NCBI GenBank assembly: GCA_028819675.1
Contig: JAPPKT010000620.1
Span: 1 to 12,119, forward strand
From: Caldilineaceae bacterium
Lineage (GTDB): Bacteria; Chloroflexota; Anaerolineae; Caldilineales; Caldilineaceae
Length of the DNA: 12,119 nt
Reading direction: 5' to 3'
Of this stretch, positions 6,531-12,119 are shown piece by piece. Numbering within the stretch: position 1 is the first letter of the stretch; the number at the start of each line of letters is the position of its first letter. Below the pieces are notes generated by a model. That model was not told the DNA's origin, did not search any database, and worked only from the letters and a program-made list of their open reading frames with translations. The position numbers and the translations under genes are program-made.

Positions 6531-8639
6531 ATGACTGCCATTAGATTATTCCCTTCAGAGCGGATTGTAGGAGTCTTCCGGGGGTTTAGAGACGGCGGAA
6601 TGGAATTCCACGCCGACCTAGCATTACCTTACCGGCAGGAGTTCCAGAGCATTCCAATGCACGGTCAGTTCCTGATGGTTCAGCTTGAGACGCCCGACGA
6701 AGCTGTTCTTGGTCGAATCGCGTCACTTTCCTCCGAGGGCAAACTCTCCTCCGGTTCCGGAGAAGAGTTTAATATCAGAGCAGTTCAAGATGGGCGTCCC
6801 ATTCCAGAAGATCTCAGAGAACAGTACCTTCGATATCGAGTCGACATCAGGGTGTTGGGCGTTCTGCGGTCAACTTCCGAGGGCCTTAACTTCGTAGCTT
6901 CACACCGTCGACTTCCACATGTTGGTAGCCCCGTTGCCTTCCCTTCTGAAGATGTTCTCAGAGAAATCGTGGGACACAACGTTGACGGTGCATTAATTGG
7001 GCACTTCGCGTTGGGTGAATACTTCTACGGTCCGCATTCGCTCGCCAAGGAAGTATGGATGCAGGTCCAGCCTGAAGAAGTGCAGGTGAACTTCGCTGTA
7101 GAGAGCCTCGTATCACGAAGAAGCTTCATATTTGCTCGCGCCGGTTTCGGCAAGTCGAACCTGAACAAGCTGCTGTTCAGCAGCCTCTATGCCCAAACTC
7201 CCACTGTGGAGAAGAGGCAGGGACGCCGCGTCCCGGTTGGCACTATTCTTTTTGATCCGGATGGCGAGTATTTCTGGCCAGATGATAGAGGAAGACCAGG
7301 TTTCTGCGATGTTCCTGGGATGGAAGATCATCTTGTTGTGTTTACATCCAGGCACAATCCCAGTCCGTTTTATCAGTCCTTTGTCGCAAGTGGAATTAAA
7401 TTGGACATACGGAGGCTTCGTCCCAGCGACGTAGTCGCGATCTCACTTTCTCCAGAACGACAAGAGCAGCAAAATGTCCTTAAATTGCGAGCCATGAACC
7501 AACAGAACTGGGAAGAACTGGTGAATCTGGTGCACGCCGAGGGCAACAATGCTTCGCTTGATCGCATCAAAGAACTCCTCAGATTAGAATCCGGCCAAGA
7601 TGCGGAAGCCCTAGCAGCTAGAGCAAACGCCACCAGGATCGTACGAATGCTTCACGATCCTGCAAGTCAGCTTATGGACATGATTATGGCTGCTCTCGGT
7701 GACGGAAAGTTGTGCGTGGTTGATGTGTCTCAACTGTCCGGGGGGCAGGCTCTCGTGCTATCGGGCTTAGTCCTCCGCCGCATATTCGACCGGAACCAAG
7801 AGGAGTTCACCGCAGCCAATCCTAAGACAATTCCAACGATTGCCGTTGTAGAAGAAGCCCAATCTGTCCTCAATGAAAGGGCGACGGCCGCAGAGCCTTA
7901 CATCCAGTGGGTAAAGGAAGGTCGGAAATACGATCTGGGCGCGGTCTTGGTTACGCAGCAGCCCGGTAGTATCCCAAATGAGATACTGAGTCAGGGGGAC
8001 AATTGGTTCCTCTTTCATCTCTTATCTGCTGGAGACCTTTCAAATGTGCGGGGCGCCAACGCTCACTTCGGTCAGGATCTCTTGAGCGCACTACTGAATG
8101 AGCCAATACCGGGCCAAGGTGTCTTCTGGAGTTCTGTGGGTGGGAAACAATATCCTGTCCCACTTAGGGTTCTGTCGTTTGAGAATCAATATCGAATGCT
8201 TGACCCAAAGTACAATCGAGAACCCGCGAACACCTATGCCAGACAGCTCCGAATGCGGATTGGAGAATTACTTGATCCAGTTACAGCCAATCCAGAACGG
8301 AACGGAACGGCAGCAGCAGTAAGCATCGACGGCGGAAGTCCGGATGGTGGTACCGCACCTGTTGATACTCTTTATTCTATGCAAATGCGAGCTGTTGAGG
8401 CGGTTCGCCAGAGCGAAATCTTCGAGAAGGTTCGGTCACAAAACGGCTTAGCTTGGGGAACTCTCAAAGCATTCTTCGTAGATATACTGCCAGAGGATCT
8501 GGACGATCGTGACCAGTTCGCTTACAATCTTGTGCCCAAAGTCCTGAATGAACTGTTTGGCCCTCAAGATGTGAGATGGGAAGCCTACACGCCCGAAGGA
8601 AGAAAAACCACATGGGTAAGGAAGATCGGTGAGTCGTGA
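6531..8639 (+). CDS. herA: HerA-type hexameric DNA translocase ATPase
   Basis: A 702-residue ATPase of the HerA/FtsK superfamily. Residues 1-110 look like the beta-rich HAS-barrel of HerA. Then come Walker A ARAGFGKSN (202-210), the HerA signature ILFDPDGEYFW (239-249), a helical insert (about 280-385), the strand CVVDVSQLSG (395-404), Walker B with twin glutamates IAVVEEAQS (437-445), and the sensor region GAVLVTQQPGSIPNEILSQ (470-488). A Ser/Gly/Pro-rich linker (about 590-612) leads to an extra 90-residue C-terminal domain (613-702) ending TWVRKIGES, perhaps winged-helix-like. HerA pumps duplex DNA through its ring into NurA for degradation. ATG 6531 is four bases after the nurA stop. The gene's TGA lies inside the GTGA that starts the methyltransferase, so translation of all three is probably coupled. 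VirB4/TraD and SIR2- or DUF4297-linked HerA were considered; the NurA neighbour fits best. Confidence 0.92.
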   Translation: MTAIRLFPSERIVGVFRGFRDGGMEFHADLALPYRQEFQSIPMHGQFLMVQLETPDEAVLGRIASLSSEGKLSSGSGEEFNIRAVQDGRPIPEDLREQYLRYRVDIRVLGVLRSTSEGLNFVASHRRLPHVGSPVAFPSEDVLREIVGHNVDGALIGHFALGEYFYGPHSLAKEVWMQVQPEEVQVNFAVESLVSRRSFIFARAGFGKSNLNKLLFSSLYAQTPTVEKRQGRRVPVGTILFDPDGEYFWPDDRGRPGFCDVPGMEDHLVVFTSRHNPSPFYQSFVASGIKLDIRRLRPSDVVAISLSPERQEQQNVLKLRAMNQQNWEELVNLVHAEGNNASLDRIKELLRLESGQDAEALAARANATRIVRMLHDPASQLMDMIMAALGDGKLCVVDVSQLSGGQALVLSGLVLRRIFDRNQEEFTAANPKTIPTIAVVEEAQSVLNERATAAEPYIQWVKEGRKYDLGAVLVTQQPGSIPNEILSQGDNWFLFHLLSAGDLSNVRGANAHFGQDLLSALLNEPIPGQGVFWSSVGGKQYPVPLRVLSFENQYRMLDPKYNREPANTYARQLRMRIGELLDPVTANPERNGTAAAVSIDGGSPDGGTAPVDTLYSMQMRAVEAVRQSEIFEKVRSQNGLAWGTLKAFFVDILPEDLDDRDQFAYNLVPKVLNELFGPQDVRWEAYTPEGRKTTWVRKIGES

Positions 8640-9730
8640 CTTCTCCCACGGCTGCCCTTAACGCCGTCTGTCCCTACTTCACCATGTTCCCTCTCGAATT
8701 CCCGCTGCGAGTTCTTTCACGGGAATCAGCGACCAATGCCAAGGTGCTAGATCCCTTCTGCGGCCGCGGTACTACCAACATGGCGGCAAGACTCCAGGGA
8801 TTTTCCAGCGTAGGAATCGATAGTCACCCACTCGCAACCGCGTTGACCAAAGCTAAGCTGGTATCAACCAACTCCAAAGCCATAGTGAAGGCGCTGGAGC
8901 GGATTCTCAGTGAATCGGGTGATGTTGAAGGAGTGCCAACAGGGGAATTCTGGGAACTCGCGTTTGAGGAAGCCACGCTCACTCATATAACAAGAGTCAG
9001 GAATGCTCTGCTTCGGGACTGTCGTTCATCAGCTAGAGTGGCCCTTCGTGCAATTCTGCTCGGAGTGTTGCACGGCCCGGTAATGAAGGGAGCACCATCT
9101 TACTTGTCCAACCAGAGTCCCCGAACCTACGCGCCAAAGCCACGCTACGCGGTGAACTTCTGGCGTAAACACGATCTTAGACCTCAGAATGTGGATATTC
9201 ACGACCTCGTGACACGCCGGGCACATAGGTACTTTGGAAATGTGCTTCCATCTGTCCATTCACAGGTATTGCTTGGCGACAGTCGAAATGAGCATATGTT
9301 CCACAAACTTGAGGGACGTGAAGTTGATTGGGTTGTCACGTCGCCACCATACTACGGATTAAACACTTACAGGCCCGATCAATGGCTCAGATTATGGTTT
9401 CTAGGAGGGCCGGATTTCGTCGATTACTCTCAACCGGACCAATTGAGCCACGATAGTCCAGAGAGCTACACCAAACAGCTTTCCCGCGTGTGGAAGAATT
9501 GTGAAGGCGTATGCCGAGATGGAGCCCGCATGGTCGTCCGATTCGGACATATATCAGATCGGCAAGTTAATGCGTTTGAGATTCTGCGGGAATCTTTCTC
9601 TGGAACGAACTGGCGAATCCAAACGAAATGCGACGCGGGGGTTGCCTCAATGGGGAAACGTCAAGCAGACCATTTCGGTGTCCGTTCAACAGCTCAGCGT
9701 GAATTTGACCTTTGGGCGATCAATTGTTGA
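8636..9730 (+). CDS. DNA methyltransferase, SPPY type (N4-cytosine or N6-adenine)
   Basis: A 364-residue S-adenosylmethionine-dependent DNA amino-methyltransferase. After a conserved lead-in YFTMFPLEFPLRVL (14-27) comes motif I DPFCGRGTTNMAA (39-51) with GIDSHPLA (60-67), which bind the cofactor. The catalytic motif IV TSPPYYG lies at 245-251. Motif I therefore precedes motif IV with about 195 residues between, unlike the common IV-then-I order of many SPPY enzymes. The intervening 115-225 region, with a basic stretch (SPRTYAPKPRYAVNFWRKHD), may recognise the target. SPPY is seen in both N4C and N6A enzymes, so the base is unsettled. The start is GTG 8636, overlapping the herA stop as GTGA. 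GGTGAG lies just upstream, and the FTMFP motif fits close to the N terminus. It is inferred to protect host DNA from the NurA-HerA nuclease. No restriction endonuclease or specificity gene follows. Confidence 0.9.
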   Translation: MTSPTAALNAVCPYFTMFPLEFPLRVLSRESATNAKVLDPFCGRGTTNMAARLQGFSSVGIDSHPLATALTKAKLVSTNSKAIVKALERILSESGDVEGVPTGEFWELAFEEATLTHITRVRNALLRDCRSSARVALRAILLGVLHGPVMKGAPSYLSNQSPRTYAPKPRYAVNFWRKHDLRPQNVDIHDLVTRRAHRYFGNVLPSVHSQVLLGDSRNEHMFHKLEGREVDWVVTSPPYYGLNTYRPDQWLRLWFLGGPDFVDYSQPDQLSHDSPESYTKQLSRVWKNCEGVCRDGARMVVRFGHISDRQVNAFEILRESFSGTNWRIQTKCDAGVASMGKRQADHFGVRSTAQREFDLWAINC

Positions 9731-9826
9731 ACCGTCACCTTTTTGGTATGTACGATTCTCCTCTTGCCTTACATAGGTACCAGGGTGTTCATGCAAAATC
9801 TATCATCGTCTCTGTTCTTGACGGTC

Positions 9827-9865
9827 GGCGATTTGAGAGAACGAAATTTTCTTCAATCCATCGCC
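9827..9865. terminator. Possible shared hairpin terminator between convergent genes
   Basis: GGCGAT (9827-9832) and ATCGCC (9860-9865) enclose a second imperfect pairing of TTGAGAGAA with TTCTTCAA, making a long hairpin in the 197-base gap between the methyltransferase stop and the RAMA gene stop. Neither side has a proper T-run (TCTCTTTCC on the plus side), so it may be a weak or Rho-assisted end, or an mRNA-stabilising stem. I see nothing else in 9731-9927. Confidence 0.3.
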
Positions 9866-9927
9866 TCTCTTTCCGTCGCCCACTGCCTCCGCCGCGCCTG
9901 AAAGTCCTACCGCAAGGCCACCTCCTC

Positions 9928-10200
9928 TTACTCGTGGTTGCAGTGATACGCTTCAAATCGCCGCCTGCGCTCTCCGAGCGACTCGCCCTTATACAGCCAG
10001 TACTCGATCGTCGTTCCGACCCGTTCCTTGCCATACGCTCTCTCAGCCGCTGCGCTCAAGCTCACCACTTCGCCCTCATACACGATTTCAGGCGGACTTA
10101 GACCAACAACAACACACTCAACGTCATCGCGTCTGCGAAGCGTAAGTGTAGCCCCAACGGGTATGCCAATCATCTCAAGATCAATATTGGGCCTCGCCAT
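9928..10200 (-). CDS. Small RAMA-domain protein
   Basis: A 90-residue basic protein matching the RAMA (restriction system adenine methylase associated) domain by pattern. It has an opening strand IPVGATLTLRRRDDVECVVV (13-32), a second hairpin EIVYEGEVVSLSAAAERAYG (38-57) with the typical SLSAAA helix start, and a closing EYWLYKGESLGERR (66-79) with the conserved aromatic W68. RAMA domains occur next to or fused with DNA methyltransferases and are proposed to bind modified DNA. This one is a single bare domain of about usual length and ends in YHCNHE. ATG 10200 has an excellent AGGAGG eight bases upstream. It is convergent with the methyltransferase, 197 bases apart, so it has its own transcript but sits in the same module. 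The family call rests on motif memory, not a search; a DUF4357-like domain is the main alternative. Confidence 0.75.
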   Translation of the reverse strand: MARPNIDLEMIGIPVGATLTLRRRDDVECVVVGLSPPEIVYEGEVVSLSAAAERAYGKERVGTTIEYWLYKGESLGERRRRFEAYHCNHE

Positions 10201-10215
10201 CGAACAATCCTCCTG
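10201..10215 (-). promoter_or_regulatory. Strong Shine-Dalgarno of the RAMA gene
   Basis: On the minus strand AGGAGG stands eight bases before the ATG at 10200. It is the best ribosome site in the window and the main reason to accept this short gene and its start. Confidence 0.8.
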
Positions 10216-10306
10216 CTTTCACTACCCGTACAAAGGAAAGGCGGGAATCTCAGCTTCCTACCCCTCCCACTTGCTGTTGAAATTAACGTGTTCTGACCGG
10301 ACCTGC

Positions 10307-10315
10307 ACTATACCA
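10307..10315 (-). promoter_or_regulatory. Possible extended -10 promoter for the RAMA gene
   Basis: On the minus strand TGGTATAGT is an extended -10 (TG, one base, TATAGT). The -35 region is poor, as extended -10 promoters allow. Transcription would start near 10300, with a leader of about 100 bases before the ATG. Confidence 0.3.
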
Positions 10316-10463
10316 CTGTCTACTCAAGCCACCGAAGGGGGGAGGAGAGGAACGATTAGAGATGAGAGGCATCCGCCTTCCACACCACCTGAACCGCCCT
10401 ACGCACACTCCCCGTCCCCAAATGATAAGGCAGCCCAGAACCGGCTCGCCCGCAACTGCAGTT

Positions 10464-10499
10464 AATCCCCCAAATCCCCCCAAATCACAGTTCAGACAA
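10464..10499. repeat. Direct repeat copy 1: AATC-type tandem tail plus 18-base core
   Basis: Two units of AATCCCCC(C)A, nine and ten bases, lead into AAATCACAGTTCAGACAA (10482-10499). The same 18 bases occur at 12021-12038 in the same orientation, again preceded by nine-base AATC units. Beyond the core the two copies share nothing. The form is that of the widespread short-period repeats found at gene-gain junctions in many bacteria. Confidence 0.75.
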
Positions 10500-10625
10500 A
10501 CGCACGCGGCGAAATCATTAGATATCGTTTTGTTATCACAGACCCATCCCATACCATAAATTGGCCGTCATCTCTTACTCTTCTTACAGCCTCTAAGTGA
10601 CTGAAGCACGACAGCCTTACTCCTC

Positions 10626-11168
10626 ATGTTGGAAGGATACGGGAATCATCTTCGTGCAATTCAAGACTCTGCCCCATTGAAGCCCGGCTCCCGTGGAAAT
10701 TCAGTCACAATACTCGACAAGCTGGCCAGCAACGTCTCTTTCAGCATTGACATAGTTGCAGTTACAAGTGAACTTCAGAGCTTTGCTGAACCGGAATCTC
10801 GTATGCGCTTACTTCTATCGACTTTCGAGCCTATCGAGCCGCAGTGGTACCCTGAAGGCCCTACGCTTGCAGAAAGTCTGTATTCCGCTATTGCCAGACG
10901 TGCTTTATGGATTCAGGAGGTGGACCGTTCGCTACGCAACCATGGCACGCAATATGGCGCGATTGCTGGTGCCATGGAAAATGTCCGCCTTCAATTCTGC
11001 TGGCGTAACGCCCTGCCTGGCAGGCGCCTTGTCCGCATCGCCAATCTGCGTTCACTTGTCAAGTCCCAATCTACAAATTGCGGAGGATTATCATGTTTGC
11101 ACCGGACGATCCGAAAAACAGAAGCGGCCGCGGGAGAACCAAGTGGCCGACCGTGGCCGCCCTGCTGA
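10626..11168 (+). CDS. Hypothetical ORF, possibly a truncated gene
   Basis: A 180-residue open frame of unknown family. There is no Shine-Dalgarno before ATG 10626, and a stop at 10602-10604 prevents a much longer N terminus. The middle looks protein-like, with an acidic helical part (SELQSFAEPESRMRLLLSTF) and a plausible helix LAESLYSAIARRALWIQEVD, and codon use like the nurA operon. The last 25 residues overlap, in another frame, the well-supported start of the small membrane gene at 11093 and are rich in Arg, Gly and Pro, so they are probably out-of-frame read-through. The simplest view is a gene cut short at a junction near 11000-11090, but the whole frame could be spurious. Confidence 0.35.
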   Translation: MLEGYGNHLRAIQDSAPLKPGSRGNSVTILDKLASNVSFSIDIVAVTSELQSFAEPESRMRLLLSTFEPIEPQWYPEGPTLAESLYSAIARRALWIQEVDRSLRNHGTQYGAIAGAMENVRLQFCWRNALPGRRLVRIANLRSLVKSQSTNCGGLSCLHRTIRKTEAAAGEPSGRPWPPC

Positions 11169-11407
11169 TACTGCTCATCGCCGCCGCGGCCGGCTGGAAC
11201 TGGGTTTGGGGCCTGTTCTTCCTCTACTGGTCGCTTATCGGCTTCGTCGCGCGCCAGACCTTTATCGTGCAGATCATCCACCGGGACGAACATCCCCTTT
11301 TGTTCCACCTGGTCAGCATCTCGTGGGTGCTGCTGGCCGTGCTGACCGTACTCTACGACCTCTTTCCCGCAACCGCTGCCCTGTGGCTGGGAGGAGCTGA
11401 AGGCTGA
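11093..11407 (+). CDS. Small inner-membrane protein next to the Rieske gene
   Basis: A 104-residue protein with a charged N-terminal tail (MFAPDDPKNRSGRGRTK) and two or three membrane spans: about 19-35 (VAALLILLIAAAAGW), 36-52 (NWVWGLFFLYWSLIGFV) and 72-90 (HLVSISWVLLAVLTVLYDL). A polar loop with HRDEHP joins the last two. ATG 11093 is chosen over the in-frame TTG at 11078 because GGAGG lies six bases before it. The stop is 10 bases before the Rieske oxygenase start, so the two form an operon, and both are much richer in GC than the DNA to the left. The function is not known; its position suggests a part in transport or electron supply for the oxygenase. It appears intact although its partner is broken. 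Confidence 0.7.
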   Translation: MFAPDDPKNRSGRGRTKWPTVAALLILLIAAAAGWNWVWGLFFLYWSLIGFVARQTFIVQIIHRDEHPLLFHLVSISWVLLAVLTVLYDLFPATAALWLGGAEG

Positions 11408-11417
11408 GTTCGCAACC

Positions 11418-11969
11418 ATGCCGGTTCTGCCGGTCGCAGCGTATACGGCGCAGGCCTGGTACGACCTGGAGCAGGCCCGCATCTTCTCCCGCACGCGGGC
11501 CTGCTCCGGTTTCGTGGAGGAGATCACCGAACCCGGCCACTATCTCGCAGTACAGGACGGCCTGAACGGCATCTTTATCGTCATAGGAGAGGACCGGTAG
11601 CTGCGCGCCTTCCACAACATCTGTCGCCATCGCGGCGCCCAGCTACTGCGCGCGGCGGGCAAGACTCGCGAGGTGATCGTCTGCCCCTACCATGACTGGA
11701 CTTACGACCTCGAGGGCAAGCTGCGCGTCATCCCCGACCGCCGCCGCGCCTTCGCCGGCGTCGATCTCGACGGCCTGGACCTGAAACCGGCCGCGTTCGC
11801 GCGCTGGCGCGGCATGCTGTGGGTGCATCCCAGCGCCGACGACGCCCCGGTCGCAGACTGGTTCGCCGCCATCGAGCCTCACCTGGGACAGCACCGCGTC
11901 GACCGGTTGCCGGAAGAACCCGACGCCCGCAGTGAGCGCGTCATCGCCGCCAATTGGAAGATCGATGCG
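11418..11969 (+). pseudogene. Rieske-type ring-hydroxylating oxygenase alpha subunit, broken
   Basis: The N-terminal half of a Rieske non-haem iron oxygenase. The frame starts at ATG 11418 (MPVLPVAAYTAQAWYDLEQA) and meets TAG at 11598-11600, then continues in the same frame with LRAFHNICRHRGAQLL. The Rieske cluster ligands are present: C69-R-H71 and C89-P-Y-H92, in ICRHRG and CPYHDWTY. The sequence goes on to AANWKIDA, where family members continue with the iron-binding DxxHxxxxH region. Here, from about 11970, it turns into repeat DNA, though the frame stays open to the window edge. About 185 residues remain of a usual 350-400. The TAG sits where Gln is common, so one CAG to TAG change would explain it. 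Arg stands where Trp is usual in SRTxAC, another sign of decay. The intact enzyme would use NAD(P)H-derived electrons and O2; substrate unknown. Confidence 0.82.
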
Positions 11970-12002
11970 GCTGCCCTGAGCCGATACATTCACAATCACA
12001 GT

Positions 12003-12038
12003 CAATCTCATAAATCCCTTAAATCACAGTTCAGACAA
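12003..12038. repeat. Direct repeat copy 2: AATC-type tandem tail plus 18-base core
   Basis: Nine-base units AATCTCATA and AATCCCTTA run into AAATCACAGTTCAGACAA (12021-12038), identical to the core at 10482-10499. A further AATCACAGTC unit lies just upstream at about 11994. The repeat begins directly after the Rieske homology stops, so it marks the break point. In the Rieske frame it would read QSHKSLKSQFRQ, which is not family sequence. Confidence 0.75.
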
Positions 12039-12094
12039 TCCACCCACCCCCACAGCAAAAAGATCCCCCCAACAGACAACGAACGCCCGCCTTC

Positions 12095-12119
12095 CATCCT
12101 GAAAATCCTTATCAATCCT
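12095..12119. repeat. Start of another AATCCT-type periodic repeat at the window edge
   Basis: The last 25 bases read as 9-10 base units (CATCCTGAA, AATCCTTATC, AATCCT). The pattern is that of short-period intergenic repeats and probably continues past the edge. Too short to be sure. Confidence 0.35.

Larger units (their letters stand above)
10201..10625. other. Gene-poor gap with repeat tail
   Basis: Between the RAMA gene start and the next ORF there is no convincing gene. The minus-strand open frame at 10283-10552 is translated from repeat-like sequence and has no ribosome site, so I leave it out. The stretch holds the RAMA gene leader and possible promoter, a purine-rich run near 10333-10350 and the first copy of the 18-base repeat core at 10482-10499. 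Confidence 0.6.

Noticed and set aside
6531..8639. HerA gene as a conjugative coupling or VirB4 ATPase
   Set aside because: The HAS-barrel-like start, FDPDGEY signature, NurA partner and absence of any conjugation gene favour HerA.
10283..10552. Minus-strand open frame of 89 codons
   Set aside because: It translates repeat DNA (VCLNCDLGGFGGL), has no ribosome site, and its low-complexity content is not protein-like.
11418..12119. TAG read as pyrrolysine or as recoded stop
   Set aside because: The gene is truncated and decayed, Gln is the natural residue there, and no Pyl genes or suppressor tRNA are in view.
10464..12119. CRISPR-like array from the AATC repeats
   Set aside because: Units are 9-10 bases, degenerate and without spacers of constant length; no cas genes are present apart from a Cas4-like domain inside the helicase fusion.

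Overview
The window looks like bacterial chromosome from an accessory, defence-rich region. Several genes have clear Shine-Dalgarno sites, including an AGGAGG before the RAMA-domain gene and AGGAG/GGAGG before the secreted-protein gene and the small membrane gene. Genes are short-spaced, and composition shifts from block to block. No rRNA, tRNA, CRISPR array or intact transposase is visible. I cannot assign a taxon. The dispersed intergenic repeat types (short GATT-like tandem units and a GTAGGGGCAACC palindrome) recall those of large-genomed uncultivated or environmental bacteria, but that is an impression from memory.

Left block (1-4709): a possible gene end enters from the left edge. A minus-strand gene for a secreted, acidic, coiled-coil protein follows, with a readable promoter, a probable TTG start and a strong intrinsic terminator. 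Next is a large minus-strand gene for a TM0106-type protein. It joins a Cas4/RecB-like iron-sulfur nuclease domain, a DEDD-type RNase H-fold exonuclease domain and a superfamily 1 helicase.

Central block (4710-10200): a 670-base gap with several inverted repeats separates the helicase gene from a divergent, tightly packed plus-strand operon. It encodes a NurA-family nuclease, a HerA-type hexameric ATPase and an SPPY-type DNA methyltransferase. NurA and HerA are 4 bases apart, and the HerA stop overlaps the methyltransferase start in GTGA. A small RAMA-domain protein is encoded convergently just downstream. My inference is that these genes form a modification-linked defence module, with the methyltransferase marking self DNA, HerA-NurA translocating on and degrading unmodified DNA, and the RAMA protein perhaps reading the mark. 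No conventional restriction endonuclease or specificity subunit is present.

Right block (10201-12119): this part looks degraded and mosaic. It holds two direct copies of an 18-base core with repeat tails, an unrecognised ORF, a GC-rich operon fragment (small membrane protein plus Rieske oxygenase) and more repeat-like sequence at the edge. The Rieske gene has an in-frame TAG and then loses homology where the second repeat begins, so it is a pseudogene fragment.
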